Shown here piece after piece: positions 23,853 through 37,030 of a stretch of 64,000 bases of DNA (within the stretch, counting starts at the first letter, position 1; each line of letters opens with the position of its first letter). This stretch comes from Acanthosoma haemorrhoidale (lineage: Eukaryota; Arthropoda; Insecta; Hemiptera; Acanthosomatidae), in NCBI GenBank assembly GCA_930367205.1, contig OV884014.1, forward strand, positions 113,317,153-113,381,152, read 5' to 3'. The position numbers were made by a program, and so were the translations under genes. Under the pieces are notes generated by a model. It saw nothing but the letters and a program-made list of their open reading frames with translations, was not told the origin of the DNA and did no database searches.

Positions 23853-24967
23853 GCAAAAAAAAGTAATAACAAACGGCCGTAAAGTGATAATTAAAGCTAT
23901 GGAACTCGATAAAAGAATTCACGCAGACATACTTACTCAAAGTATGTCTAAAATTCTAAAAAAGTATGAGTTTTATACAGACTGGAGACCAGGTTTTATC
24001 AGTTACTTTTGCTCTGTCTGACGAATTAAGTAGAGACCTTTCCAAAAGTGGTAATTCTTGAACATGTGGTCAACCGAGTCTTTTCTTGTCTATCTCTTGG
24101 GCTTCATCGCTTTTCGATCTCTTAAGATCGATATAAAGCAAAAGTGTAAATCTTACCAAAAAATACGTTGTTAGGATGTCCCCTTGAGCCTAACAATTTT
24201 TTTTGATTTTACAGGCATGCGGTTGACCTTTCGAACAGTCAACACTCACTGAGACTTTTCCTTGTAATCTTACACTGTGGAATCTTAGTGGGTGGAGTTG
24301 AGGTGACATTTAATTTGCATTTTGGCCCAGCTACAACAGAGCTTACAGATTCTGTTAATAGCTGCCCAAACTAAGGCTGTACAAGAGTCCAAACACATGA
24401 TTTCGGTCCAAACCTTTTTGGCACTTGACAACCTTGCCTTGCTGTCAGGATTCGTCCAAACAAATAACACAGATTTCAATCATCTCTTCAGCTGAGACAG
24501 GTTTCCTGAAAGTTCATGGCGAATTACCCCTTTGATTACTATTTTCAAACAAATATAATTAAATATGCAAATCCCTGGCTTCATTATTAGACTTTAGTAG
24601 TTAAATGTTTTGTGGGGGGGATATGCTCAGTACGATGGAAGAGAGTTTCTGGGACCTCATCAAATTTATTAATGAACAATTTTTCGGCATTTCCGGTATG
24701 TCTAATTCAGGATCAAGGATGAGATGGTCCGCGGATGTTGACTTCAGGTCCCGAAAATTGTTTAAACACTTAACAACTCCTACTATCCTACAACTACCTG
24801 ATGTATATATGATTTTAATATAATACAAAAATAACGCCTGGATTTTATAAGTAATATTCTGTTGTTTTCCTTCTATGCAGCTTATTACAGTAAAGCTGCT
24901 AATGCTCTTATTAGTGGGGTTTGCACTAGGATATTTTGTTTCAATATTTATTTTCGTATTATAAAAA
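23853..24967. other. No recognised gene; overlapping open frames
   Basis: Frames of 60-75 codons overlap on both strands (24285-24479 minus; 24601-24828 on both). None shows a motif I recognise, and no splice pattern links them. Confidence 0.4.
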
Positions 24968-25912
24968 CCTCAAATATAACTAAACACTTTCCATCACAAA
25001 AATAACTAAACTCTTTCCCTCACAAATATAACTAAACACTTTCCATCACAAAAATAACTAAACTCTTTCCCTCACAAATATAACTAAACACTTTTCCTCA
25101 CAAAAATAACTAAACTCTTTCCCTCACAAATATAACTAAACACTTTCCATCACAAAAATAACTAAACTCTTTCCCTCACAAATATAACTAAACACTTTCC
25201 ATCACAAAAATAACTAAACTCTTTCCCTCACAAATATAACTAAACACTTTTCCTCACAAATATAACTAAACACTTTCCCTCACAAATATAACTAAACACT
25301 TTCCATCACAAAAATAACTAAACTCTTTCCCTCACAAATATAACTAAACACTTTCCATCACAAAAATAACTAAACTCTTTCCCTCACAAATATAACTAAA
25401 CACTTTTCCTCACAAATATAACTAAACACTTTCCATCACAAAAATAACTAAACTCTTTTCCTCACAGATATAACTAAACACTTTTCCTCACAAATATAAC
25501 TAAACACTTTCCATCACAAAAATAACTAAACTCTTTCCCTCACAAATATAACTAAACACTTTCCATCACAAAAATAACTAAACTCTTTCCCTCACAAATA
25601 TAACTAAACACTTTTCCTCACAAATATAACTAAACACTTTCCATCACAAATATAACTAAACACTTTCCATCACAAAAATAACTAAACTCTTTTCCTCACA
25701 AATATAACTAAACACTTTCCATCACAAAAATAACTAAACTCTTTCCCTCACAAATATAACTAAACACTTTACATCACAAAAATAACTAAACTCTTTCCCT
25801 CACAAATATAACTAAACACTTTCCATCACAAAAATAACTAAACTCTTTCCCTCACAAATATAACTAAACACTTTCCCTCACACAGATAACTAAAAACTTT
25901 TCCTCACAAAGG
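24968..25912. repeat. 26/52-bp satellite array
   Basis: A 26-bp unit alternates between two types, ATAACTAAACACTTTCCATC and ATAACTAAACTCTTTCCCTC, giving a mainly 52-bp dimer over about 945 bp (36 monomers). In places the alternation breaks (for example near 25240-25300 and 25410-25500), as expected from unequal exchange. The right end decays into diverged units. Confidence 0.95.
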
Positions 25913-26532
25913 TAAGTCAACTCCGACAGGGCCAACTCCTTACGAGCGGCCAGAAATCGATTTCCGGCATTAGTAATCTGTAAACACGCGTTAGTTAAAT
26001 CTATGCCACGGAAATGGTCGGGGTTATACGTGTACATGGGTGGCAGCTATGTGTGATTATGACACTATATTGTCTTTAGACAGTTTAGTGAAAATGACAA
26101 CAATAAATAAACAAAGACGAGATAAAAAATTATAAATACAGTTCATTCTTATTTTTATACATAGGTCCTGTTAAAAATGATTGCTGGTGTACTAAGTTAC
26201 GCTTGACCCCTGATTATACTCCTCGGTTGTTTGTTGGATACAAGTAACTCGATTCCTGAACATGATATCGCTTTACAATCTAATCGATATCTCAACTATT
26301 TGCAATTACGTCCAGTACCGAGAGTATTCAATGTCATTAAATTAACTTTCTAGTCGAGTGTGGTTTACAACTTTTAATGGTAAAATTGTTGATAAATCTG
26401 CCAATTTGATTCAAAGCACTAATAAGAAAACAACACTTTAACAACCGTGAAGTGTCAAATGATTACGTACTGTTTACAATATTATTTCATTGACGAAACT
26501 TAAGACGGATAATGACTGCTAATGTTCATAAC
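25913..26532. other. Spacer between arrays, no recognised feature
   Basis: Unique-looking AT-rich DNA separating two satellite arrays. Confidence 0.5.
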
Positions 26533-29134
26533 TAACAAATGTAACAATATTACGCCTGTGTTTTATGGTCATCTGACTTCATTAACAAATGTAACAATAT
26601 TACGCCTGAGTTTTATCGTCATCTGACTTCATTAACAAATGTAACAATATTACGCCTGTGTTTTATCGTCATCTGACTTCATTAACAAATGTAACAATAT
26701 TACGCCTGAGTTTTATCGTCATCTGACTTCATTAACAAATGTAACAATATTACGCCTGAGTTTTATCGTCATCTGACTTCATTAACAAATGTAACAATAT
26801 TACGCCTGTGTTTTATCGTCATCTGACTTCATTAACAAATGTAACAATATTACGCCTGTGTTTAATCGTCATCTGACTTCATTAACAAATGTAACAATAT
26901 TACGCCTGAGTTTTATCGTCATCTGACTTCATTAACAAATGTAACAATATTACGCCTGTGTTTAATCGTCATCTGACTTCATTAACAAATGTAACAATAT
27001 TACGCCTGTGTTTTATCGTCATCTGACTTCATTAACAAATGTAACAATATTACGCCTGTGTTTAATCGTCATCTGACTTCATTAACAAATGTAACAATAT
27101 TACGCCTGTGTTTAATCGTCATCTGACTTCATTAACAAATGTAACAATATTACGCCTGAGTTTTATCGTCATCTGACTTCATTAACAAATGTAACAATAT
27201 TACGCCTGTGTTTAATCGTCATCTGACTTCATTAACAAATGTAACAATATTACGCCTGTGTTTTATCGTCATCTGACTTCATTAACAAATGTAACAATAT
27301 TACGCCTGTGTTTAATCGTCATCTGACTTCATTAACAAATGTAACAATATTACGCCTGTGTTTAATCGTCATCTGACTTCATTAACAAATGTAACAATAT
27401 TACGCCTGAGTTTTATCGTCATCTGACTTCATTAACAAATGTAACAATATTACGCCTGTGTTTTATCGTCATCTGACTTCATTAACAAATGTAACAATAT
27501 TACGCCTGAGTTTAATCGTCATCTGACTTCATTAACAAATGTAACAATATTACGCCTGTGTTTTATCGTCATCTGACTTCATTAACAAATGTAACAATAT
27601 TACGCCTGAGTTTTATCGTCATCTGACTTCATTAACAAATGTAACAATATTACGCCTGTGTTTTATCGTCATCTGACTTCATTAACAAATGTAACAATAT
27701 TACGCCTGAGTTTTATCGTCATCTGACTTCATTAACAAATGTAACAATATTACGCCTGTGTTTTATCGTCATCTGACTTCATTAACAAATGTAACAATAT
27801 TACGCCTGTGTTTAATCGTCATCTGACTTCATTAACAAATGTAACAATATTACGCCTGTGTTTAATCGTCATCTGACTTCATTAACAAATGTAACAATAT
27901 TACGCCTGAGTTTTATCGTCATCTGACTTCATTAACAAATGTAACAATATTACGCCTGTGTTTTATCGTCATCTGACTTCATTAACAAATGTAACAATAT
28001 TACGCCTGAGTTTTATCGTCATCTGACTTCATTAACAAATGTAACAATATTACGCCTGAGTTTTATCGTCATCTGACTTCATTAACAAATGTAACAATAT
28101 TACGCCTGTGTTTTATCGTCATCTGACTTCATTAACAAATGTAACAATATTACGCCTGTGTTTTATCGTCATCTGACTTCATTAACAAATGTAACAATAT
28201 TACGCCTGAGTTTTATCGTCATCTGACTTCATTAACAAATGTAACAATATTACGCCTGAGTTTTATCGTCATCTGACTTCATTAACAAATGTAACAATAT
28301 TACGCCTGTGTTTTATCGTCATCTGACTTCATTAACAAATGTAACAATATTACGCCTGTGTTTAATCGTCATCTGACTTCATTAACAAATGTAACAATAT
28401 TACGCCTGAGTTTTATCGTCATCTGACTTCATTAACAAATGTAACAATATTACGCCTGTGTTTAATCGTCATCTGACTTCATTAACAAATGTAACAATAT
28501 TACGCCTGTGTTTTATCGTCATCTGACTTCATTAACAAATGTAACAATATTACGCCTGTGTTTAATCGTCATCTGACTTCATTAACAAATGTAACAATAT
28601 TACGCCTGTGTTTTATGGTCATCTGACTTCATTAACAAATGTAACAATATTACGCCTGAGTTTTATCGTCATCTGACTTCATTAACAAATGTAACAATAT
28701 TACGCCTGTGTTTTATCGTCATCTGACTTCATTAACAAATGTAACAATATTACGCCTGAGTTTTATCGTCATCTGACTTCATTAACAAATGTAACAATAT
28801 TACGCCTGTGTTTTATCGTCATCTGACTTCATTAACAAATGTAACAATATTACGCCTGTGTTTAATCGTCATCTGACTTCATTAACAAATGTAACAATAT
28901 TACGCCTGTGTTTTATCGTCATCTGACTTCATTAACAAATGTAACAATATTACGCCTGTGTTTTATCGTCATCTGACTTCATTAACAAATGTAACAATAT
29001 TACGCCTGTGTTTAATCGTCATCTGACTTCATTAACAAATGTAACAATATTACGCCTGTGTTTAATCGTCATCTGACTTCATTAACAAATGTAACAATAT
29101 TACGCCTGTGTTTTATCGTCATCTGACTTCATTA
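26533..29134. repeat. 50-bp satellite, 52 copies, four haplotypes
   Basis: Fifty-two tandem copies of an exactly 50-bp unit (ATTAACAAATGTAACAATAT, TACGCCTGNG, TTTNATCGTC, ATCTGACTTC). The copies look identical except at two two-state sites (CCTGTG/CCTGAG and TTTTATC/TTTAATC) and a third rare change (ATGGTC) in copies 1 and 42. The states combine into four unit types whose order repeats in blocks; the details are given in the findings. No spacers are present, so it is not CRISPR-like. Confidence 0.98.
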
Positions 29135-29389
29135 TCGAAATCATCTTAGTCATATTTATATATTGAGGATTTATAGTACAGTGAAGTATAGTCGTATGAA
29201 CTAGGTGGAAATATACCGACATTATAACCCTACAATCGCCATTAGGATTTGACATAAAATCCAATCTCCCGTTGAACATTTTATTAATTATTCTTTATTT
29301 GCAATTTTTGATTTTTTTTTTAGGTCTTACAGGTATAAAAAACAGTACCCAGATTCACTTGAAGGCAGTGAATTGCCTGATCGCCCGTT

Positions 29390-29521
29390 TGTCCGCCTCT
29401 TGTACCACGTCCATCTCTTGTACCAAGTCCGCCTCTTGTACCAAGTCCGTCTCTGGTACCAAGTCTGTCTCTTGTACCTAATCCGCTTTTGTACCAAGTC
29501 CACCTCTTGTACCAAGCCCGT
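29390..29521. repeat. 18-bp minisatellite, about 7 copies
   Basis: The unit CGCCTCTTGTACCAAGTC repeats with substitutions, giving a six-residue peptide repeat in several frames. Those frames are not regarded as coding. Confidence 0.9.
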
Positions 29522-29709
29522 CGTAAAAATGATACCATCCGTCTAAACTTTTAAAAGTATATCTGACAATACCCTAAATCACACTGGTTTTGGGGTGAAA
29601 AAACAGCTAAGACACCAACAGAACATGTGCGAAAAATGGTAATCACTTTTTAGGCCACAGCTTAAAAGTCCCCTGTTGAAGCTAAATACATTGAATTTCG
29701 CAAGGACGT

Positions 29710-30363
29710 TTTATTTGATGTAGGAACCACACAAATACCATTGTTATCTCAACACAGAAAGTATTTGATGTAGGAACCACACAAATACCATTGTTATCTC
29801 AACACAGCAAGTATTTAATGTAGGAACCACACAAATACCATTGTTATCTCAACACAGCAAGTATTTAATGTAGGAACCACACAAATACCATTGTTATCTC
29901 AACACAGCAAGTATTTGGTGTAGGAACCACACAAATACCATTGTTATCTAAACACAGCAAGTATTTGATGTAAGAACCTCACAAATACCATTGTTATCTC
30001 AACACAGCAAGTATTTGGTGTAGGAACCACACAAATACCATTGTTATCTAAACACAGCAAGTATTTGGTGTAGGAACCACACAAATACCATTGTTATCTA
30101 AACACAGCAAGTATTTGGTGTAGGAACCACACAAATACCATTGTTATCTAAACACAGCAAGTATTTGGTGTAGGAACCACACAAATACCATTGTTATCTC
30201 AACACAGCAAGTATTTGGTGTAGGAACCACCCAAATACCATTGTTATCTCAACACAGCAAGTATTTAATGTAGGAACCACACAAATACCATTGTTATCTC
30301 AACACAGCAAGTATTTGATGTAGGAACCACACAAATACCATTGTTATCTCAACACAGCAAGTA
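29710..30363. repeat. 50-bp minisatellite, 13 copies
   Basis: The unit (GTATTTGATG, TAGGAACCAC, ACAAATACCA, TTGTTATCTC, AACACAGCAA) repeats 13 times. Variation is mainly at GTATTTGATG/AATG/GGTG and ATCTC/ATCTA. The period is again exactly 50 bp, as in the array at 26533-29134, although the sequence is unrelated. Confidence 0.95.
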
Positions 30364-30654
30364 TGTTTGATTTAATTAATTAAATAAATATTTATTGATG
30401 ATCTTAATGGCCCTATCAATACGTGAGTTGTTTTATGTATTTTGTAATAAAAATAACTACAAAAATTCCTTTAAATAGTCATTAGTATCGGGTTGGAACT
30501 TTGACTTAACCAGTGTTTGTTTAGAGGCATGATATCATGCAGCGTAGCTGTAGCTGATATTATCTTCTCTTGGCGATGCTAAAAAGAAAACTAGCTCTTC
30601 ATCACTCTGTATCACTTGCTAACTTCACCCAACCTGTCGCTTTGTCTCAAATTA

Positions 30655-31230
30655 ATGATCTATAAATGTGTCCTCCGGCCAGCTCTGCTGTGCGGTGGCC
30701 CGCTATTTACTAATTTGACTGATACCTAAAAGTCTCCAACAATTCTAAAATGGGATCATGCGAAAAGTAGTCCGACATACCTCTCTCGAGAGATTGAAGA
30801 ACGCTGACCTGCACCCGTTGCTCGGTGTGCCGCCGGCGGGTGAGTTCATCAAGATTTTTGACTCGTTGCAGGACCTAACAAACCCAGTGTTTAACACTAT
30901 GGCCCCACCAACCCTCCCGCATCGATGTCAACAGACTGTTGGGGAAAAAGTAGGTTAAGAATGAGTATCTAAGTTAGTTTTAAGTTTGAACAAAAAGGTG
31001 AGCCCCATCACCTTTATTAGAGTCAGTTCAGTCCAGTCACGTATAATGTATATCATTATACTTGTTTATTCCACTATATAATTTCTATAAAATAAAAAAC
31101 CCAGTATATAATGTAGTGATGCTACAGGAAATACAGAATAATTAGTAAATGGATTCACCTGAGGATCTATAATTATATGTAATTATCTGGAAATTTAAAG
31201 GGGCTATGAAAAAAAAAAAAAAAAAAAAAA
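30655..31230 (+). mobile_element. Jockey-like family B copy with poly-A
   Basis: The coding part reads ATG ATC TAT AAA (MIYK-x-VLRPALL), then frameshifts through KVVRHTSLERL and GEFIK to NPVFNTM-x-PP and a stop at about 30958. This is the tail that follows the reverse transcriptase in Jockey/I-type non-LTR elements (IYK-x-x-LRP-x-LL-x-G). A 3' UTR of ~250 bp ends in about 22 A (31209-31230). Its 5' break falls at the same base as the copy at 58367. Confidence 0.8.
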
Positions 31231-31365
31231 AATATAATTACAAAACCTGTATATAATGTAGCGATGTTACAGGAAATACAAAAATAATTTGTAAACAGAT
31301 TCGCCTGATATATAATTGTATATAATTATCTATAAATTTAAAGGGGCTGTGAAGAAGAAAAAATA
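31231..31365 (+). mobile_element. Second, shorter family B tail
   Basis: Directly after the poly-A of the previous copy, the last ~130 bp of the family B 3' UTR recur (TGTATATAATGTAGCGATG... GGGGCTGTGAAGAAG). A second 5'-truncated insertion into the first copy's A tail is the simplest reading. Confidence 0.75.
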
Positions 31366-32522
31366 AAACAATATTGGTGAGTATTTGGAATTTCATCAAA
31401 TCTTCGATTCTGATTGTTCGCGAAATTTAATTTGTTTTTTTTACTGTTGCAGTATATTACGCTATACGTTTCTCTTATTAATCAAGACGGGGGCATTCAA
31501 GCTGGAGCGAATAGAATTCAAGTTTTGTCACTCATAACTCGTTTCCAATGATTTCGGTATAGGGTCAATATTGTTCTGAGTAGGCAATATAATATTTGAT
31601 ATCATTATTCTGATACAATAGCAAAAAAAATCATTAAAAAATTCATTTAAATCGTTTTCACAGCCATTGTAAAGGTCTGTGACCTATTCGTTCTATTTTA
31701 AATAATTGCCAGTAAACAAGATGATCTGCCATATAGAGTTTTAGCCTTTATGGGGTATTTTATTACTCATTACATTATCGTTTAGTAATATTTTATCTCT
31801 TTTATGAGAAATTGACGGTCCTACTGGTCCATGGATTGTCAAGAAACCACCCAAGACAAGTTGAGCCACCCAAGACCGGAAGGGAGGCGGCCTAAGAAGA
31901 AAATCCATCGGTACATTTGCAATTTAATGGAGGTTAATTCAATGCTGGTTTGTGCCATAGTAATCAAACATAATTGATCCTTCCAGAGGCAATTGACAAA
32001 CACAATTAATTAATATAGACAACCCTAGATTGATTAATGGGCGCGTAGCAACAAAGGCAGTCTTGATGAAGTACAAACAGGCGAGTCGCATGGGGCATTA
32101 GCCTGCTGATTGAGAAGGCCATGACCTATCTGGGAGGCAGTGGCTCTGGAAGTGGCGGAAAACAACTCGTAAGCAAGTCCAGGCTTGTCTTGTAATGATT
32201 ATTTCTTTTTTCAGCTTCTCAGATTGAATAATCATAATTAAAAAAAAAACATAGGTAAATTATTATTTATCTATGGTAGACGTGTCAATTAATGTTCCCA
32301 CTGACATTTATTGACATCATATTCTTTATGTGAATATGATATAGCAATATAGCAAGTTGAGTAATTGCAATTACTCTGCATAAATATACTTATTCAAAGA
32401 GTCTTAATATATGATTTTCCTCTGATTTATTAATGAATACTTAAATACCTGCTTGGCATAATGATTTCTCTAAAACGATTCATTCAGCACACACTGTAGT
32501 TTTTTTTCATACAAACTCATAG
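31366..32522. other. No recognised feature
   Basis: A GC-richer patch at about 31830-32180 has short frames without recognisable motifs. Confidence 0.45.
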
Positions 32523-32813
32523 TATAGGGTGTCCCAGAATTAACGCAAGATTTGATTTAAATAGAAAACACAGATTTTAGTATTTTTTTTTATTGAATTA
32601 TAAAGTATTTAGGATAGGGTTATTTATGGAATAACACATCGGGCAAATGGCCTCCACGACTTTGCTGCCACATACGCACTCTTTTGTCGAGATTTTCCAT
32701 GACCATTTGGCATAAATGTGGTCGAATTTCGTTGATGCAGCGTTGAATTTCCTCTTTTAATGCACGGGTGGATGTGGGATTGTTGACATAAACCTTTGAC
32801 TTTAAATAACTCC
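32523..32813 (-). pseudogene. Tc1/mariner-type transposase C-terminus with one terminus
   Basis: On the minus strand one unbroken frame of about 60 codons ends at the TAA at 32620-32622. It includes SKVYVNNPTSTRALKEEIQR, CINEIRPHLCQMV and RGGHLPDVLFH. This tail is typical of a class of insect Tc1/mariner transposases in which a short cysteine-containing helix follows the last catalytic residue. The left edge has TATAGGGTGTCCCAGAATTA, a terminus often seen in these elements. The catalytic core and the other terminus are missing. It is a different family from the element at 11873. Confidence 0.7.
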
Positions 32814-33267
32814 CTTGATTTTTTTGACTTCAAAATATTATTTGATAAACTTATTTAATTATTACTATTTTTAATAAAGCATGATCTACGTCCAGAAAGA
32901 CACCCGTCCAATAGTTTCTTATCAGTCCTACAGCCATTAAAAATATTAATAAACAAATATAATAGGTGAATATATAAAACACAATAAAAATAATACATCC
33001 AGAAGGAAAATTGAACTAAATGAGTCATTAAAACACTAAAACGTTTAAAATAGTAATAATGTGAGTGACCACTTTTTCTCCCTGTCAATTCCCTATGACA
33101 TAGCGAACCTAACCTGGGATGGATTCTTAATTAGCCCATCTGTTTTTTATTTATGTTTGATAATCAAAGCAGACACATTAATGCTTGATATGGGGAAAGT
33201 TAATGCTTAGTAAAAAAACAAATGGGCTCAGCATTTCTGTAAATAACCAGAAAAATAGTCATGGTCT
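32814..33267. other. No recognised feature
   Basis: AT-rich. Nothing supportable. Confidence 0.5.
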
Positions 33268-33458
33268 ACTGCCGTTTTAGTCTCCGAGGAGGATTATAGG
33301 AATGAGTGGTGCAGTGCAATGACTCTGCTAGAAGATTAGGTTGGTTCGATAGGTTACTATGAAATTTCATGAACTTGGAAGCTCGAGAATTTACGATATA
33401 TATTAAGATCGTTATGAAAGGTTTTGTTGCTGACATAATAAGGGACATTCAAATAATG
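33268..33458 (-). mobile_element. Jockey-like family A fragment, coding tail only
   Basis: The minus strand contains sequence matching ...NKTF/HNDL, FMKFHSNLSNQPN and HSYNPPRRLKRQ of family A. It diverges from the others immediately after the coding end and also lacks everything upstream of the SNK motif. Confidence 0.75.
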
Positions 33459-34365
33459 AATAATAAATACTTTTACTTATCACGCCTGGCGGAAATTGCT
33501 GCTGTGGAATAATAAAGCCTTTATGATAAAGTGCCAAAAATAAATTTATGTGAAAAACACAAAAATTCAAACACTGAAGCAAGATTTAATGATTTTATGA
33601 GCTAGAAATATCCTGTATTCGTGTGGTGGACATGCTTACGTACACTTACGTCAAAATTAATTACCTAGACAAAAGGGTGGGTGTGACTTCGTGGAGTGGT
33701 TTAGTTTCGTAGAACACCCGTGGTACCGTTACGGCTTCTTGTTTACCGACCTTCATAAACATAGCCATGGAATAGGTTTCTAAATCTAAATATTGTGGTT
33801 CCAGAACGACATGAATCGCGTTCGAAAGATTAATAACCCATTTGATAATGGATTATGTCATGTGTGGATGATGTTAATGGCACTCATTACTATAGATTCG
33901 AAATTATTTTTCTAGCCTTCTGAAGAATATCAAATAGAGTTAAAATGTAATAGTCAGAACAAGCAGGAGACTACGAAAAGACAACAATGGTTCTGGTTTT
34001 TGAAAAACGACGAGACCACAGCTGACCTGTGGCGTTTCCCTACGATTTGCAATAGTCAGTGGCTTACAGCTGGCCGGTAAGGAGATGAGACTAGGGCAAC
34101 AGGGGATTAGTTCCAGGGATAAGACGGAAAATAGCATTAGATGGAAACTATCCTATATCAACGAGATTAGAGAAGTTTCAGGAGGATTGTCTGATACTGG
34201 AGATTATGCAAATTTACAGTAATACGTTCTAATTTTATTTTAACGCCTGCCCAAGCCAGACTATCGGCAAAACAATAGCTCCATAGTACTTCAAAGATAA
34301 GTGTTAAAGGAACGGGATATTCTGTATTTTGTATTGACGTATTTATGGTTCGATGGTATAGGCAT
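33459..34365. other. No recognised feature
   Basis: No supportable gene or repeat. Confidence 0.5.
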
Positions 34366-35318
34366 TGTAGCGAGCGCTAACAATATATGTAAATTACTCT
34401 ATACTCTGGTGCATAATGTATTATAATAAATGCAAATCCTTGTAAACTTCTTGTAATAAATCATAGAGAGGTCGGTAGTCGTGAAACAAGTAACAGAGGG
34501 CCGAAGGTCCTGCAATAAAACCTGAGAGGGTAAGCTTTCTGCCCTAATAAAACCAATACGGTTTTACACGGTTATTACTAAGACCTTCAGTCACGTTCCG
34601 GCGGTCATAAAATCATGCCAGAAACAGTCTTTTAGGGGACGAGCGGTCACATCGCTCGGTAGGTGTGACATCATAACACACACCCTTTTAGGCAAACGGT
34701 CATAAAACTTAAGGGGGATTAGCCACCTGGGCATAAATAAACATTCCCCCTTTCAAGCGACTCCGCCTTCCACGAGGGAGGGGGGGTACAATATTTATAT
34801 CAGGAAGTTTCGCCCTGAAAAACCACTCTTTTTCCTAGTCTCCTCAGCCGCGCTACTTGTCGCTTTACGCCAGGGCCGCTTGGCCCTGGTAGGCTCACTC
34901 TCCACTCTTTCCTAGTCTCTTCATCTAGATAGCCGCTATCACTCGTCGCGATACGCCAAGGCCCTGGGGCCCTGGGAGTAAGCCCACTCAGCCTTCCACT
35001 GGTCCACACTCTCTCTGCCACACCTCTGCGCCGGAACCTTGCCTCACAGCCTCTAGCAGACCTCTGACGACTTGTACTATTACGCTGCCGATCTCTCGCC
35101 CGAACTCTGAAAACTGTTCTTATTCTTGATGAACCTCTGATCCTCATCCTGAACACAGTGTATTGTCGGGACACATCCCTATCAATAAATGGAGTCAGAT
35201 ATTAACGCCATGGAACATGGTCCATGTTATTAACTACAACAATCCGCACTTGTCACCAGGGCTAGAGTGATCAGGTACTCCCCTAGTGACGCCCCCCGAC
35301 AATTGTTGACACCCGACA
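34366..35318. mobile_element. Solo LTR, family L, copy 1
   Basis: This 953-bp block begins TGTAGCGAGCGC and ends CCCGACA. It is flanked on both sides by GGCAT (34361-34365 and 35319-35323), a perfect 5-bp target duplication. It is clearly related along most of its length to 41489-42361, which has its own different 5-bp duplication. No gag, pol or second LTR is present, so it is a solo LTR left by LTR-LTR recombination. A TATAAATA on the minus strand near 34790-34800 could be a promoter. Orientation is uncertain. The minus-strand 124-codon frame (34800-35174) inside it is not regarded as a gene. Confidence 0.85.
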
Positions 35319-36299
35319 GGCATGTTGGCATAGGAGTAAGCAGTATATGTGAAGGCACTTCTTTAAAAGTCCACGATTGGTGAAATGTGACATCAGCTAT
35401 TGATTTAGAATAAAAAAAAAATTAGGAGGAAAGACTGTAGTCATGGATAAAAAATGTATGTGTCGATCGTAGAACCTACAGTAATAAAGTGAGCCATAAA
35501 GTAAAGACTCATAAACATAAACATGCACAACAAGAAAAAACAGATCTCAGAAGAAAAGATTTCACAGCAAATCACTAAATTGGTATTTTTGCATACAAAT
35601 GAAAAGAATATTTGGAACTTCGGAGCTTGGTGAAAAAAGTATAGTCTGGCTAGTTGTATGAAATAGAAAAAAAATACCATAATATCGAAAAAGGTGGATT
35701 ATTAATATTGTAATACCTTTCATACGGTAATTATAATATATTATTACGTTTTTTATCTTTATTGTTTTCTTTTTAAATTTAATCTGAGGTTTTATAGAGG
35801 TTCTGTTAATACAAGAAAGAATTCTAGAAAAAGGAAAATTGTTTTATTACAAACTGATTCATGAGTTACACGTATGTTATAAATTTACAATATTAAAAAA
35901 ATAAAGTTACAATGTACCTTACTATAATATTGACTGGCCAATTTTACTAAGTTCTATTCTACGTGTGGTCTTCTTTATGCTTCGTTGTCGTCTTTGTCTG
36001 GAGCGTCCCTGCTTGAGGCTGAGCTGGACAAAGCTCAACTCCTCTCGTGGCCGGGTCAAAAATGAATGATAGCGATCTCTTGGCCATCCTCGCTTTTATA
36101 CCCTCTGTTTGCCATCTTGGATCTTTTAAGTTCTTTGGTTTTCCAATGCCCGTTGTCTCATATATTATTAACTTTTCTTGTTTTAATGATAACATATCCA
36201 ATATTAAATTATTTATATTTAATTCTTGATATTATTTATGTGGTAAATATTAATAGTAGATATAACGGCAACAAAAACGTTCATCCCTTCATAGCCATG
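35319..36299. other. No recognised feature
   Basis: AT-rich flank between a solo LTR and a family A copy. Open frames do not carry motifs. Confidence 0.45.
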
Positions 36300-37030
36300 A
36301 ACCACGGGTTGTTTTTACGCTCACTAATTTCAAGTTTATATCAAAAGCAACATCACAAACTCACAGCTACTATTCCTCTCCCTGTATCCGAGACAGTACG
36401 GTACTTAGCCTTCCATCTCGACAAACAGCTGACCTGGAACCCACACACGAGGCTAAAAAGACAAGAACTAAACAGACGCTTTAGGCAACTGTACAGACTA
36501 CTTCAAAGGACATCCCATCTCTCAATAGAAAATAAACTACTAATCTACAAAGTTATACTTAAGCCAATCTGGACATACGGAATAGAGCTATGGGGGACAG
36601 CAAAATAGTCGAACATCAAGCGTATCCAATCCTTTCAATCCAAAGTCCTGAGAACAATAGTAAATGCCCCTTATTATGTCAGCTTCATAACGACCTTAAT
36701 ATACCTTATATTCTAGAACTCATCCCTTCCAAGTTTATAAAATTCCACAGTAGCCTTTCCAACCACCCTAAACCTGTAGCACAGTCTTCGCACTGCACCA
36801 CTCATCCCTATAATCCTCCTCGGAAACTGAAACGGCAGTGGCTTCGTGACCTGCTATAATCAAGTGATACTGGGAGTTCTGGCAATGGCCAGTTTCTCCA
36901 ATCATGTCCTATTGTATGAATGAGCGAGTGAATGATGAACTGTAAATATGGTATGAATGAGATCATTTATCGGTATTATTATTGCCTTATAAAAGGCAGA
37001 TTGTAATTATTGCATAATAAAGAGCTAATA
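36300..37030 (+). mobile_element. Jockey-like family A copy, broken RT tail plus 3' UTR
   Basis: From about 36360 the frame reads IPLPVSETVRYLAFHLDKQ, LTWNPHTRLKRQELNRRFRQ and IYKVILKPIWTYGIELWG, ending at a stop at 36606-36608. These are the post-catalytic and thumb segments of a Jockey-clade reverse transcriptase. The expected continuation (LHNDLNIPYILEL, PYNPPRKLKRQW) follows in another frame to about 36859, after at least two frameshifts. A 3' UTR then runs to TGCATAATAAAG near 37022. The catalytic FADD motif, endonuclease and ORF1 are missing. Confidence 0.85.

Noticed and set aside
26533..30363. CRISPR-like arrays
   Set aside because: The repeats are directly adjacent with no unique spacers, and the sequence context is eukaryotic.
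34800..35174. 124-codon arginine-rich minus-strand frame
   Set aside because: Lies inside a solo LTR and is disrupted in the related copy at 41489-42361. The arginine richness reflects local GC content.
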